DNA of 64,000 nucleotides from Bacillus altitudinis 41KF2b (GCF_000691145.1 NZ_ASJC01000005.1:248001-312000); one strand, 5' to 3'; numbered from the stretch's first letter, positions 8,270-16,795 are shown. The notes: a model not told the origin generated them from the sequence alone. Made by a program: numbers and translations.

Positions 8270-8893
8270 ATGTATCATTCAGTTGATGAGGCAGTAAATG
8301 CCCTGAAACGAGGAGAAATCATTATCGTAGTAGATGATGAAGACAGAGAAAATGAAGGAGACTTTGTGGCACTTGCTGAGCATGCAACGCCGGAAGTCAT
8401 TAACTTCATGGCTTTACATGGAAGAGGTCTTATTTGCACACCAGTTCATGCCTCGATTGCGAAACACTTGGATCTGCATCCCATGGTCGAGCGAAATACG
8501 GATGCACATCATACAGCATTTACAGTGAGCATCGACCATACGTCAACGACAACTGGTATAAGTGCTTTTGAGCGCTCAACGACCATTTTGGCCATGTTAA
8601 ATAAAGAGTCAAAACCAGAAGATTTTGCCCGCCCAGGTCATGTTTTCCCTCTTATTGCGAAAGAGGGAGGCGTAGTAGAAAGACCAGGTCATACAGAAGC
8701 GGCTGTTGATCTTGCTAAACTTGCGGGTTCAGTGCCAGCGGGTGTCATATGTGAAATTATGAATGCAGATGGCACCATGGCCCGCGTACCCGAACTACAA
8801 AAAATTCAAAAAGAACACGATTTAAAGATGCTGACGATTGAAGCATTGCAGGCATATATAAACAAGCAAACAACGACAATGAAAACAAAATAA
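8270..8893 (+). CDS. ribB: 3,4-dihydroxy-2-butanone-4-phosphate synthase, stand-alone RibB
   Basis: 207 residues that convert ribulose 5-phosphate to 3,4-dihydroxy-2-butanone 4-phosphate plus formate. The acidic motif [11 protein letters not shown] (about residues 23-33) binds Mg2+, and RPGHVFPL and GHTEAAVDL are catalytic loops. Unlike the ~400-residue RibBA fusion usual in Bacillus, the protein stops right after the RibB domain with a short Lys/Thr-rich tail; the GTP cyclohydrolase II (RibA) half is absent, and only 26 bp separate it from ribH. SD AGGAGG precedes the start. GTP cyclohydrolase II must be encoded elsewhere if the cell makes riboflavin. Confidence 0.93.
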   Translation: MYHSVDEAVNALKRGEIIIVVDDEDRENEGDFVALAEHATPEVINFMALHGRGLICTPVHASIAKHLDLHPMVERNTDAHHTAFTVSIDHTSTTTGISAFERSTTILAMLNKESKPEDFARPGHVFPLIAKEGGVVERPGHTEAAVDLAKLAGSVPAGVICEIMNADGTMARVPELQKIQKEHDLKMLTIEALQAYINKQTTTMKTK

Positions 8894-8919
8894 AAATCAC
8901 AAAAAAGGATGATGAACAT

Positions 8920-9384
8920 ATGAATACAATACAAGGGAATGTAGTAGCAGAAGGATTAAAGTTTGGAATCGTCGTCGCTAGATTTAATGATTTTATTACA
9001 AGTAAATTGCTAGATGGGGCAGAAGATACATTGCTCAGACACGGAGCAAACGGTGACGATATTGATGTCGTGTGGGTGCCAGGGGCTTTTGAAATTCCGT
9101 ATATGGCAAAAAAACTAGCAGAAACAAAAAAATATGATGCAGTCATTACACTTGGAACCGTGATTCGCGGGGCAACATCACATTACGATTATGTTTGTAA
9201 TGAAGCGGCTAAAGGAATCGCACAAAGTGCCATCTCAACAGGGGTGCCGATTATCTTTGGTGTACTGACAACAGAATCTATTGAACAAGCCATTGAAAGA
9301 GCCGGTACAAAGGCTGGAAATAAAGGCAGTGAATCGGCTGCAGCTGCTATTGAAATGGCTAACCTAAATCGAACGTTTCGTTAA
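8920..9384 (+). CDS. ribH: 6,7-dimethyl-8-ribityllumazine synthase
   Basis: 154-residue subunit of the icosahedral lumazine synthase capsid, which condenses 5-amino-6-ribitylaminouracil with the RibB product. Family signatures seen: [12 protein letters not shown], the GAFEIPY substrate loop, [18 protein letters not shown] and a C-terminal AIEMANL helix. SD AAGGATGATG-type purines precede the ATG. It is third in the shortened operon ribE-ribB-ribH, and its last codons are 113 bp from ribT. Confidence 0.96.
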   Translation: MNTIQGNVVAEGLKFGIVVARFNDFITSKLLDGAEDTLLRHGANGDDIDVVWVPGAFEIPYMAKKLAETKKYDAVITLGTVIRGATSHYDYVCNEAAKGIAQSAISTGVPIIFGVLTTESIEQAIERAGTKAGNKGSESAAAAIEMANLNRTFR

Positions 9385-9399
9385 TTTGATGAAAAAGAG

Positions 9400-9428
9400 T
9401 TTAAAAACCGCCTAAAAGTGTTTATAAT
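9400..9428 (+). promoter_or_regulatory. Possible promoter of ribT
   Basis: TTTAAA (9400-9405), 17-bp spacer, perfect TATAAT (9423-9428), in the unusually long 113-bp gap before ribT. Confidence 0.35.
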
Positions 9429-9488
9429 GTGTGATGAGCAAGTGATTCATAAGACATTTGCTGGAAAATAGGATAATTTTAATATTGA

Positions 9489-9851
<363 letters not shown>

Positions 9852-9866
9852 ATATCACACATGTAA

Positions 9867-9892
9867 AAGCAGAGGTTATATGCCTCTGCTTT
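9867..9892. repeat. 26-bp direct repeat, left copy (ribT terminator hairpin)
   Basis: AAGCAGAGG, TTATATG, CCTCTGCTTT: identical to 10067-10092, exactly 200 bp away. The 8-bp stem AGCAGAGG/CCTCTGCT is a terminator hairpin; in this copy the T-run is cut to TTT and followed by AGATTG. Confidence 0.9.
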
Positions 9893-10066
9893 AGATTGTT
9901 GACAAAGGGCTAAAATGAACTTTATTTTAGCCCTTTGTCTTCTTTTCAGCGTGATAGAAAACCTTTGCAGTCTAGGAAGGACGAGTACTGGAGCGGAGCG
10001 AATTCGATATTCGTGAGCACCGGCACGCAGGACTGACACCGAATGCGAGGGTTTGTCTACACGCTG
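9893..10066 (+). repeat. Structured intergenic repeat element, copy A
   Basis: About 166 bp (9901-10066) are shared with copy B at 44132-44293. Part I is a terminator-like hairpin: a 16-bp perfect stem GACAAAGGGCTAAAAT (9901-9916) with 9924-9939, then TTCTTTT. Part II is closed by CAGCGTG (9947-9953) pairing with CACGCTG (10060-10066). Inside are AGA/AAACC with GGTTTGTCT, CAGTC (9968-9972) with GACTG (10031-10035), and the hairpin CGAAT-N5-ATTCG (9999-10013). The same pairings exist in copy B although loops and 9979-9993 differ. It lies exactly between the two 26-bp direct repeats. Confidence 0.85.
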
Positions 10067-10092
10067 AAGCAGAGGTTATATGCCTCTGCTTT
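10067..10092. repeat. 26-bp direct repeat, right copy
   Basis: Identical to 9867-9892. It contains the last codons and stop of ypuF on the minus strand and abuts the repeat element on its left. Confidence 0.9.
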
Positions 10093-10096
10093 TTTT
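10068..10096 (+). terminator. Functional ribT/rib-operon terminator
   Basis: AGCAGAGG-N7-CCTCTGCT followed by seven T. This is the copy that kept the full T-run. Confidence 0.8.
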
Positions 10097-10600
10097 ACGT
10101 TCCATCTGTTTTTCACGTTCAAGCAATACGTCCGTCCGATCACGCAGTCTATGCTTTTCAATTAAGAATGTATGGGATAAGTTGCTCTCCTGTCCGAAGG
10201 TTAAGCCTTCTTTTTCCGCCATCTCTTGGCATAAAGAAAGAAGCGTTTCATCTCGGATTGGCAGCATCACACTTTCGTAGGGCATGTCTTCATCGATTTT
10301 CTTTTTCAGTGTTCTCAGCAGTAAAAGAAATGCCTCTTCATCAAGACCTAATTCTGTTAGTACGTTCCGGTCCGAATCTAATATATGAAGGCTGTTTGAA
10401 ATCAGCCATTTTGCTCCTTTTCCATTTCCTCGTCTTTGATGATACAAAGCAACAGCAAGCTGAATGAGACCCACCCAGTACTTTTTGCGCTGATGAGGAG
10501 GATCTTCTTTCCAAAATTCTTCAAGAATTTCATGACACTCAAAATAATCTCTTGTCGTATGAAATTCATGTAAAAAAGCCACGTACGCTTTAGGATACAC
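10076..10600 (-). CDS. ypuF: YpuF, DUF309 protein
   Basis: About 174 residues of the DUF309 family, function unknown. The family motif is clear: FHTTRDYFECHEILEEFWK followed by YWVGLIQLAVALYHQRRGN, a helical pair with conserved His/Glu that may bind a metal. The C-terminus is basic (EREKQMERKKSRGI). The start is taken as GTG 10600, which has AAGGAG 9 nt upstream and gives the conserved YPKAYVAFLHEFH beginning; ATG 10609 touches the SD directly and is less likely. The stop codon lies in the loop of the 10068-10096 hairpin. It is convergent with ribT. Confidence 0.82.
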   Translation of the reverse strand: MYPKAYVAFLHEFHTTRDYFECHEILEEFWKEDPPHQRKKYWVGLIQLAVALYHQRRGNGKGAKWLISNSLHILDSDRNVLTELGLDEEAFLLLLRTLKKKIDEDMPYESVMLPIRDETLLSLCQEMAEKEGLTFGQESNLSHTFLIEKHRLRDRTDVLLEREKQMERKKSRGI

Positions 10601-10639
10601 AGCGGTCATCTCCTTTTCCACTATCAGTCTAACATACCG

Positions 10640-10682
10640 AAAAGAAAAGAAGAAAGAGCGCCCCTTTATGAAAGGACGCTCT
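10640..10682 (-). terminator. Terminator after yjcZ-like gene
   Basis: Minus strand: AGAGCG-TCCTTT and AAAGGGG-CGCTCT form a long stem with a 3-4 nt loop, followed by TTCTTCTTTTCTTTT. Confidence 0.75.
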
Positions 10683-10688
10683 GTTTCT

Positions 10689-10781
10689 TTAATAAACCCA
10701 AGCCGCGCCAACGATGATCAGCAAGATGAACAGCACAACAATAAGCGCAAATCCTCCGCCGAAGTAATAACCATCTCCCAT
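10689..10781 (-). CDS. YjcZ-family sporulation small membrane protein
   Basis: A 30-residue open frame starting MGDGYYFGGG and running into a single hydrophobic helix (FALIVVLFILLIIVGAAW) is the typical shape of the YjcZ family of tiny sporulation proteins: a Gly/Tyr-rich head and one transmembrane segment. The ATG at 10781 has GGAGG 10 nt upstream. It has its own terminator and a sigma-K-like promoter (10823-10850), so expression in the late mother cell is likely. Its role is unknown; relatives are found in or around the spore coat. It is easily missed because of size. Confidence 0.85.
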   Translation of the reverse strand: MGDGYYFGGGFALIVVLFILLIIVGAAWVY

Positions 10782-10822
10782 AATGTTACGGCCTCCTTTT
10801 TTATCAGTTCTGATTACAATGG

Positions 10823-10850
10823 TATTCTATGTATAAATGCCCTCATTGGT
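10823..10850 (-). promoter_or_regulatory. sigma-K type promoter of the yjcZ-like gene
   Basis: Minus strand: ACC (-35, 10848-10850), 16-bp spacer, CATAGAATA (-10, 10823-10831), fitting the AC-N16/17-CATANNNTA consensus of sigma-K. Sigma-E cannot be excluded. Confidence 0.55.
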
Positions 10851-10906
10851 ATGGGCGAATCCACTGTTTTTCTTTTTTTGCCTGCTGCCTCATGGTCGAA
10901 ATTATA

Positions 10907-10936
10907 TTGGACGAGAGCTTTATGGTGTCTTATACT
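10907..10936 (+). promoter_or_regulatory. sigma-A promoter of scpAB
   Basis: TTGGAC (10907-10912), 18-bp spacer, TATACT (10931-10936), 55 bp before the scpA start. Confidence 0.55.
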
Positions 10937-10991
10937 AAAGGTTAGCCGATGAAAACGGTACTTAGAAGACAGTAGAAATGGTGAGAAAAGA

Positions 10992-11750
10992 ATGCTGGAA
11001 TATCAGGTGAAAATAGATTCGTTTGAGGGTCCTTTGGACTTGCTTTTACATTTAATTAACCGTTTGGAAATTGATATTTATGATATTCCCGTCGCTAAAA
11101 TTACGGAGCAGTATTTATTATATGTCCACACGATGAGGGAGCTTGAACTGGATGTTGCAAGTGAGTATTTGGTGATGGCTGCAACTCTCCTCAGCATTAA
11201 AAGCAGAATGCTTCTTCCAAAACAAGAGGAAGAGCTGTTTGATGAAGACCTGATGGAAGAAGAAGAGGACCCTCGTGATGAGCTGATTGGCAAATTAATT
11301 GAATACCGCAAGTATAAAAATGCAGCGCAAGAACTGAAGGAACGTGAAGAAGAGCGGCAAAACGCCTTCACAAAACCACCAAGTGATTTAAGTGAATTTG
11401 CAAAAGAAGCAGAAGCGAAGGACACAAACTTACACGTCACGGTGTATGATATGTTAGGTGCGTTCCAAAAGGTATTGAACCGCAAAAAAATAACAAAACC
11501 TGCACCATCAAAGATTACAAGACAAGAAATCCCGATTGAAGACAAAATGAATGAGATTATGAACCATTTAAGAAAAACAAAAAAGCGAACCAATTTCATG
11601 ACTTTATTTCAACATGATCAAAAGGAACACCTTGTCGTGACGTTTCTTGCTGTTCTCGAATTGATGAAGAGCCATCAAATCATGCTAGAGCAGGAAGGAA
11701 ACTTTGAAGATATTTATATCATAGGGAGTGAAACGATTCATGACGCTTGA
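10992..11750 (+). CDS. scpA: Segregation and condensation protein A (kleisin)
   Basis: 252-residue kleisin subunit that bridges the SMC heads and binds ScpB, forming the bacterial condensin that loads near parS and organises the origin region. The N-terminal SMC-binding domain begins [20 protein letters not shown] and continues to the SIKSRMLLP helix; an acidic linker ([16 protein letters not shown]) and a C-terminal winged-helix follow. Length agrees with the family. It overlaps scpB by 11 bp, implying translational coupling and matched subunit ratios. Confidence 0.96.
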   Translation: MLEYQVKIDSFEGPLDLLLHLINRLEIDIYDIPVAKITEQYLLYVHTMRELELDVASEYLVMAATLLSIKSRMLLPKQEEELFDEDLMEEEEDPRDELIGKLIEYRKYKNAAQELKEREEERQNAFTKPPSDLSEFAKEAEAKDTNLHVTVYDMLGAFQKVLNRKKITKPAPSKITRQEIPIEDKMNEIMNHLRKTKKRTNFMTLFQHDQKEHLVVTFLAVLELMKSHQIMLEQEGNFEDIYIIGSETIHDA

Positions 11751-12333
11751 TATCGTGAATTGGAAAGCCATCTTAGAAGCGCTGCTATATGCAGCAGGTG
11801 ACGAAGGCTTAACAAGAAAACAGCTCATGTCTGTTCTTGAAGTTGATGAGGCAGCGTTGCTTGATATTATGTCTGCCGTAAAGGAAGAATATCAAAAACA
11901 AGAACGAGGAATTGAGCTCATTGAATATGCAGATTCATACATGCTGCTGACGAAAAAAGAATACAGCGTATATTTAAAAAAATTAGTAGAGACACCATCG
12001 AAAGGTTTGTCACAGGCAGCGCTAGAAGTGCTCGCCATTGTCTCGTATAAACAACCGATTACACGCAGCGAAGTCGAGGAGATCAGAGGCGTTAAATCAG
12101 AACGAGTGCTGCATAGTTTAGTTGCCAAAGCACTGCTCTGTGAAGTAGGACGTGCCGATGGACCGGGACGAGCGATCCTTTATGGGACAACACCTACCTT
12201 TTTAGAGCAATTTGGTTTAAAAGCCTTAGATGAATTACCGCCACTTCCAGAGAATGTGGAAGCAGATGGGGTGCAAGAAGAGGCTGATCTCTTTTTTGAA
12301 AACTTCAATCAAACATTTGAAGAGATAAAATAG
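11740..12333 (+). CDS. scpB: Segregation and condensation protein B
   Basis: 197 residues, two winged-helix domains (KITE protein) that dimerise and hold the central part of ScpA in the Smc-ScpAB condensin. Conserved blocks are [45 protein letters not shown] and [14 protein letters not shown]. The ATG at 11740 lies 11 nt after AGGGAG; an in-frame GTG at 11728 overlaps that SD and is rejected. The 3' end has the acidic tail [19 protein letters not shown] weak hairpin (12369-12392) follows. Confidence 0.96.
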   Translation: MTLDIVNWKAILEALLYAAGDEGLTRKQLMSVLEVDEAALLDIMSAVKEEYQKQERGIELIEYADSYMLLTKKEYSVYLKKLVETPSKGLSQAALEVLAIVSYKQPITRSEVEEIRGVKSERVLHSLVAKALLCEVGRADGPGRAILYGTTPTFLEQFGLKALDELPPLPENVEADGVQEEADLFFENFNQTFEEIK

Positions 12334-12368
12334 TTCAAAATAAGGAAAAATGTATGATAAAATATAAC

Positions 12369-12395
12369 AAAGATTTTAGGTCTAAAATCTTTATT
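12369..12395 (+). terminator. Weak hairpin after scpB
   Basis: AAAGATTTT (12369-12377) and AAAATCTTT (12384-12392) pair perfectly but the stem is AT-rich and only ATTT follows; it may be a weak terminator. Confidence 0.35.
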
Positions 12396-12446
12396 TGAAA
12401 GATAAAATGGTGACAAAGCCATGAGGGGAAGGTAAACACGAAACAA

Positions 12447-12926
12447 ATGGCACATATGAATGTAAAGGCTCAAGTTGATCAAGCAGGCGTTTTTTTATCA
12501 AAGGTTGCAGTTGAAGTGAATGATTTTCTGAACGAAGCTACCTTATCAAGCTTGAAACGATTAAACCCGGAAGCGGAAGCCTATTATTGTGACATATTAA
12601 GTACATTGCGGAAGCTTGCAGTTTATAGCGAGGATGCCGCGGCGGTTTGTAGGAAAATCAGGCAGCAGCAGACATTCCCGCAGCAAGCCGCACAGCAGAC
12701 GCTTCATCGTATTTATCATCAATGTATTGAAGAATTTTTTACACCAAAAAAGGATACATGGTATGAAGATAGCCGCTCAGCCTACACAGGAAAAAGCTGC
12801 ATTGTTTTCCATTATGAAGTATCGGCTGAGGTCAAACGTTTGTTTTCTTCATTAGAAAAAGATTTTTTAACGATGAGAGAAGAGCTGGAATATACAACAT
12901 CTCATCAGCAAATGAAAATGGTATAA
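12447..12926 (+). CDS. ypuI: YpuI, DUF3907 family protein
   Basis: 159 residues, soluble and helical, no signal peptide. Recognised by conserved position between scpB and dacB and by the conserved block HQCIEEFFTPKKDTWYE-SRSAYTGK, with a C-terminal MREELEYY-like helix. The function is not known. The SD is weak: an AAGGT lies 13-14 nt before the ATG at 12447, and a second in-frame ATG follows at 12456. It ends in a strong terminator, so it is separate from dacB. Confidence 0.8.
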   Translation: MAHMNVKAQVDQAGVFLSKVAVEVNDFLNEATLSSLKRLNPEAEAYYCDILSTLRKLAVYSEDAAAVCRKIRQQQTFPQQAAQQTLHRIYHQCIEEFFTPKKDTWYEDSRSAYTGKSCIVFHYEVSAEVKRLFSSLEKDFLTMREELEYTTSHQQMKMV

Positions 12927-12936
12927 AGAAGACAAG

Positions 12937-12966
12937 GCAACTCTTATATGAGAGTTGCTTTTTTTT
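12937..12966 (+). terminator. Terminator after ypuI
   Basis: GCAACTCT (12937-12944), 6-nt loop, AGAGTTGC (12951-12958), then eight T. Confidence 0.85.
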
Positions 12967-12977
12967 ATGGACGAGGC

Positions 12978-13006
12978 ATCATAACTTTTTCAGCCGCGCA
13001 TACACT
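12978..13006 (+). promoter_or_regulatory. sigma-E promoter of dacB-spmA-spmB
   Basis: ATCATAAC (-35 region) and, after 13 bp, CATACACT (12999-13006), an exact match to the sigma-E -10 CATACANT. The operon is known to be mother-cell, sigma-E dependent in B. subtilis. Confidence 0.65.
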
Positions 13007-13030
13007 TGTACAAAACGGACAAGGACGTGA

Positions 13031-14188
13031 ATGAACATGCCCTATTTAAAAATTGGAACAGCAGTCCTTCTTCTATTAACACTCTTACTGCCTTTTTCCT
13101 CACACGCTCAAGCAGACGTCTCATTATCGGTGAGTGCGAGAAGTGCCATTTTAATAGATGGACAGTCAGGCAGAGTCCTATTTGGAAAGGACGAGCACGA
13201 AAAAAGAAGAATCGCCAGTATCACAAAAATTATGACGGCTGTATTAGCCATTGAATCAGGAAAAATGAACGACATGGTCAAAGTGTCAAAACGTGCGATT
13301 CAAGCGGAAGGTTCTTCGATTTATTTAAAGGAAGGACAGAAGGTGAGTTTAGAAGACTTGACATACGGGCTCATGCTGCGCTCTGGAAATGATGCAGCTG
13401 TTGCCATTGCAGAACATGTTGGCGGCAGCTTAGAAGGGTTTATTTTTATGATGAACCAAAAGGCCTCTGAACTAGGCATGGAGAATACGAATTTTCAAAA
13501 TCCGCATGGACTCGATGATCATAAAAACCATTATTCATCAGCTTATGATATGGCAATCTTAACGAAATACGCCATGAAGCATCAGCAATATCAAAAAATT
13601 GCCGGTACCACCTTTTATAAAGCAAAAACAATCGAAGGTTATTGGAAAAACAAAAACAAGCTGCTCACTGGTTTATATCAATATTCGACTGGAGGGAAGA
13701 CAGGATATACAAAACTTGCAAAACGCACGCTTGTCTCCACAGCTGCAAAAGGAGATGCTGCGCTCATTGCTGTGACGATTAATGCACCGGATGATTGGAA
13801 GGATCATATCTCAATGTTTGAGTATGCATTTGATCACTATAAAACGTATGTGCTTGCTGAAAAAGGCAGGCTCGCTTCGTTAAAAGGGACTTTTTACGAA
13901 AAAAAAGCGTTTATTAAGCGGGATGTGGACTATTTTTTAAATGAAGATGAGAAAAAACTAGTGGAAATCGAAACGGAAATGCTGACGCCTGAAAAGAAAT
14001 GGGAGAAAAACAAAGAAGCGATCCCAGATGTAGTAGGGAAAATGACGTTCTTACTGGATGGTCAGGTGATTGAGCAAGTCCCCATTTTTTATGAAAATAA
14101 ACGCAACCGAATGCCTCAAAAAAGCTTTCAAGAAATGTTTAAGTCTGTCTTTCAGACATCGATAGGCGGATCTTCATGGTCAATCTGA
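13031..14188 (+). CDS. dacB: D-alanyl-D-alanine carboxypeptidase DacB (PBP5*)
   Basis: 385-residue low-molecular-weight penicillin-binding protein that trims peptide side chains and so lowers cross-linking of the spore cortex. A signal peptide (about residues 1-28, cleavage near SHAQA) precedes the peptidase-S11 domain with the three active-site motifs: S63-x-x-K (SITK), S118-G-N and K223-T-G. The C-terminal region is a beta-rich PBP5-type domain. The ATG at 13031 is used; a second ATG two codons on is also possible. A sigma-E promoter precedes it, and the end overlaps spmA by 13 bp. Confidence 0.96.
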   Translation: MNMPYLKIGTAVLLLLTLLLPFSSHAQADVSLSVSARSAILIDGQSGRVLFGKDEHEKRRIASITKIMTAVLAIESGKMNDMVKVSKRAIQAEGSSIYLKEGQKVSLEDLTYGLMLRSGNDAAVAIAEHVGGSLEGFIFMMNQKASELGMENTNFQNPHGLDDHKNHYSSAYDMAILTKYAMKHQQYQKIAGTTFYKAKTIEGYWKNKNKLLTGLYQYSTGGKTGYTKLAKRTLVSTAAKGDAALIAVTINAPDDWKDHISMFEYAFDHYKTYVLAEKGRLASLKGTFYEKKAFIKRDVDYFLNEDEKKLVEIETEMLTPEKKWEKNKEAIPDVVGKMTFLLDGQVIEQVPIFYENKRNRMPQKSFQEMFKSVFQTSIGGSSWSI

Positions 14189-14763
14189 TCTGGGTATTCC
14201 TCACGGTCATCGGTCTTGTCTATGCAATGTTTAACGGAACGATGCATGAAGTGAACGAAGCGGTCTTTAAAGGATCAAAAGAAGCGGTCACCATTTCAAT
14301 TGGGTTGATTAGTGTTCTTGTATTCTGGCTAGGATTGATGAAGATCGCAGAAGAAGCGGGGTTGTTACATTTCTTTAGTAAATTATGCCGGCCCTTTATC
14401 TCAAAACTATTTCCTGAGATTCCTGCGAATCATCCAGCGATGGGGTATATTCTGTCTAATCTCATGGCAAATTTCTTTGGCCTTGGCAATGCCGCCACTC
14501 CACTTGGGATTAAGGCGATGGAGCAGATGAAAGCATTAAATGGCGGAAAAAATGAGGCGAGCCGGTCTATGATCACTTTTTTAGCAGTCAATACATCTTC
14601 TATCACACTTGTGCCAACGACTGTCATTGCCATTCGTATGACCTATGGCGCAGATCAGCCAACAGATATTGTAGGTCCAACCATTTTGGCGACACTTATT
14701 TCAGGTATCGGTGCGATTATGATTGATCGCTATTTCCACTATCGCAGAAGCAGGCGGGGGTGA
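14176..14763 (+). CDS. spmA: Spore maturation protein SpmA
   Basis: 195-residue polytopic membrane protein of the nucleoside-recognition (Gate) family, needed with SpmB for proper dehydration of the spore core. Hydrophobic segments occur at about 3-20, 40-60, 90-115 and 140-190; conserved blocks are [18 protein letters not shown] and [17 protein letters not shown]. It overlaps dacB and is 4 bp from spmB, giving a tightly coupled three-gene operon that sets cortex structure and core water content. Confidence 0.95.
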   Translation: MVNLIWVFLTVIGLVYAMFNGTMHEVNEAVFKGSKEAVTISIGLISVLVFWLGLMKIAEEAGLLHFFSKLCRPFISKLFPEIPANHPAMGYILSNLMANFFGLGNAATPLGIKAMEQMKALNGGKNEASRSMITFLAVNTSSITLVPTTVIAIRMTYGADQPTDIVGPTILATLISGIGAIMIDRYFHYRRSRRG

Positions 14764-14767
14764 TCTT

Positions 14768-15304
14768 GTGGCATTTATTAACTGGCTGTCACTTGCTTTG
14801 ATTCCACTGATCATCGCAGGAATATTGATTGCAGGGACGATTAAAAAAGTACCGACGTACGAAACATTTGTAGAAGGCGGGAAAGAAGGCATTCAAATTG
14901 CCTTTTCAATCATTCCGTATTTAGTCGGTATGCTTGTCGCCATTACGATTTTCCGAGCATCAGGTGCCCTTGACTTTGTCATGGAATTATTGAAACCTGT
15001 GTTTACAGCGATTGGTATTCCTACAGAAGTGGTGCCGCTAGCTTTGATACGCCCTATATCAGGAACAGCGGCGCTTGGTATGACATCAGACTTAATTGCG
15101 ACTTATGGTCCAGATTCTTTTATCGGCAAGCTTGCCGCCGTTATGCAAGGGTCAACAGATACGACCCTTTATATTTTAACCGTCTATTTTGGAGCAGTTG
15201 GTATTAAAAAAATGGGAGATGCACTGAAAGTGGGGCTGTTAGCAGACCTGATTGGGATCATTGCATCGATTATTATCGTCAGTTTGTTATTTAGCGGCGC
15301 CTAA
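14768..15304 (+). CDS. spmB: Spore maturation protein SpmB
   Basis: 178 residues, membrane protein of the same Gate-domain superfamily as SpmA, acting with it in spore core dehydration. Conserved parts are VPTYETFVEGGKEG, PYLVGMLVAI, LIRPISGTAALG and GSTDTTLYILTVYFGAVG. GTG 14768 is taken as start since GGGGGTGAT stands a few nt upstream and the resulting length equals that of the B. subtilis protein; the longer frame from 14723 reads back into spmA. Its stop codon sits in the terminator stem. Confidence 0.95.
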   Translation: MAFINWLSLALIPLIIAGILIAGTIKKVPTYETFVEGGKEGIQIAFSIIPYLVGMLVAITIFRASGALDFVMELLKPVFTAIGIPTEVVPLALIRPISGTAALGMTSDLIATYGPDSFIGKLAAVMQGSTDTTLYILTVYFGAVGIKKMGDALKVGLLADLIGIIASIIIVSLLFSGA

Positions 15305-15319
15305 TCAGGTGCTTTTTTT
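15297..15319 (+). terminator. Terminator overlapping the spmB stop
   Basis: GCGCCT (15297-15302), 4-nt loop, AGGTGC (15307-15312), seven T. The left arm includes the first base of the TAA stop. Confidence 0.75.
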
Positions 15320-15438
15320 ATTTCGTGGATGGAAAACAGCTTTTTTGTTGAAATTAGACAGATGAAACGCTTATTTTTCCACGAATGCTTGTTTGTTTCA
15401 AGCCAAGCAAGTAAGATAGTACATGAGGTGAAAGACAA

Positions 15439-16173
15439 ATGGAACGTTTACAGAAAGTAATTGCCCATGCCGGCGTCGCTTCTAGACGAAAGGCTGAAGA
15501 ATTAATTAAAGAAGGACGAGTTACCGTTAATGGTGAAACAGTGACAGAGCTCGGAGTAAAGGTGGGCTCTTCAGATAAAATTGAAGTCAATGGCTTAAAG
15601 CTTGAAAGAGAAGAACCGGTTTACTTTATGCTTTATAAACCGCGCGGCGTCATTTCAGCTGCCGAGGATGATAAAGGACGCAAAGTCGTGACAGACTTCT
15701 TTGATGATGTTCCGCAGCGTCTGTATCCAATCGGCCGGTTGGATTATGATACGAGCGGTTTAATTTTGATTACAAATGATGGCGAATTTGCCCATAAGCT
15801 CATGCATCCGAAATATCAAATTGATAAAACGTATGCAGCGAAACTAAAAGGCATCCCTTCAAAAGAATTGCTTAGAAAGTTAGAAAAAGGAATCATGTTA
15901 GACCATAAAAAAACAGCACCTGCCCGTGCCAAAATGCTTTCAATTGATAAACGAAAGCAAACATGTATTGTGCAATTAACCATCCATGAAGGCAGAAACA
16001 GACAGGTTCGCCGCATGTTTGAAGCAATCGGCCACGACGTTTTAAAACTCAAAAGAGAGCAATATGCTTTCCTTCATATTGAAGGTATGAGACCAGGAGA
16101 TTGCAGAGAATTGACGCCGCATGAAGTAAAACGCCTAAGAGCGATTGCGGATCATGGGAAAAGCGCTTTTTAA
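15439..16173 (+). CDS. rluB: 23S rRNA pseudouridine synthase RluB
   Basis: 244 residues of the RsuA/RluB family. An N-terminal S4 RNA-binding domain (residues 1-60: ERLQKVIAHAGVASRRKAEE ... ) is followed by the catalytic domain with the aspartate in GRLDYDTSGLILIT and the EGRNRQVRRM motif. By family it isomerises U2605-equivalent (E. coli numbering) in 23S rRNA. It stands between the spm operon and resA, as in B. subtilis (ypuL). SD GAGGTG lies about 10 nt upstream of the ATG. Confidence 0.94.
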   Translation: MERLQKVIAHAGVASRRKAEELIKEGRVTVNGETVTELGVKVGSSDKIEVNGLKLEREEPVYFMLYKPRGVISAAEDDKGRKVVTDFFDDVPQRLYPIGRLDYDTSGLILITNDGEFAHKLMHPKYQIDKTYAAKLKGIPSKELLRKLEKGIMLDHKKTAPARAKMLSIDKRKQTCIVQLTIHEGRNRQVRRMFEAIGHDVLKLKREQYAFLHIEGMRPGDCRELTPHEVKRLRAIADHGKSAF

Positions 16174-16220
16174 TTTTCACATAAACTTCAAAAAATGAAG
16201 AAGCATCAAAAGAAGGAGAA

Positions 16221-16229
16221 TGCTATAAT
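16221..16229 (+). promoter_or_regulatory. Extended -10 of the resA promoter
   Basis: TGC-TATAAT at 16221-16229 without a recognisable -35 at the proper distance, as expected for an activator-dependent (ResD~P) promoter known for resABC in B. subtilis. Confidence 0.45.
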
Positions 16230-16263
16230 TTACCTGAATGTCTATGGGGAAGGGGTACTTCAG

Positions 16264-16794
16264 ATGAAGAAAAGACGATTTTTCATACGGACGGGCATTC
16301 TCCTCGTGATGCTTGCTGCACTATGTTATACGATGTATAACTCAGTATTTGCCAAACAGGATCAAGTCAAAGAAGGATCTATTGCGCCGAACTTTGTCCT
16401 TCAATCGGTAGATGGGGAACGGATTGAATTAAAGGACTTAAAAGGCAAAGGCGTCTTTCTCAATTTTTGGGGTACATGGTGCGGTCCATGTAAGCAGGAA
16501 TTCCCTTATATGGCAAATCAGTATGAAGTGTTCAAGGATCGCGGTGTCGAAATTGTTGCCGTGAATGTGGGGGAATCCAATATTGCTGTGAAGAACTTTA
16601 TGGATGCTTATGGCGTGAATTTTCCTGTTGCCATGGACAAAGATCGTCAAGTGACAGAGGCATATGATATTACGCCGCTGCCAACCACATTTTTAATTAA
16701 TCCTGAAGGCAAAGTAATCAAAGTCATAAAGGGGACGATGACAGAACGTAATGTCTATGAATATATGAATTTGATTAAACCAAAGGGGTCATAG
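16264..16794 (+). CDS. resA: Thiol-disulfide oxidoreductase ResA
   Basis: 176-residue membrane-anchored thioredoxin-like protein, active site outside the membrane, which reduces the heme-binding cysteines of apocytochrome c before heme ligation by ResBC. N-terminal anchor at about residues 10-28, then a TlpA/ResA domain with W72-C73-G-P-C76. B. subtilis ResA has CEPC; here it is the general thioredoxin CGPC, although the downstream PLPTTFLI cis-Pro loop is kept. ATG 16264 has AAGGGG 8 nt upstream. It is 1 bp from resB. Confidence 0.95.
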   Translation: MKKRRFFIRTGILLVMLAALCYTMYNSVFAKQDQVKEGSIAPNFVLQSVDGERIELKDLKGKGVFLNFWGTWCGPCKQEFPYMANQYEVFKDRGVEIVAVNVGESNIAVKNFMDAYGVNFPVAMDKDRQVTEAYDITPLPTTFLINPEGKVIKVIKGTMTERNVYEYMNLIKPKGS

Positions 16795-16795
16795 A

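Noticed and set aside
11078-11599. 173-codon minus-strand open frame opposite scpA
   Set aside because: Serine/phenylalanine-rich shadow of the scpA coding frame without an SD or family resemblance.
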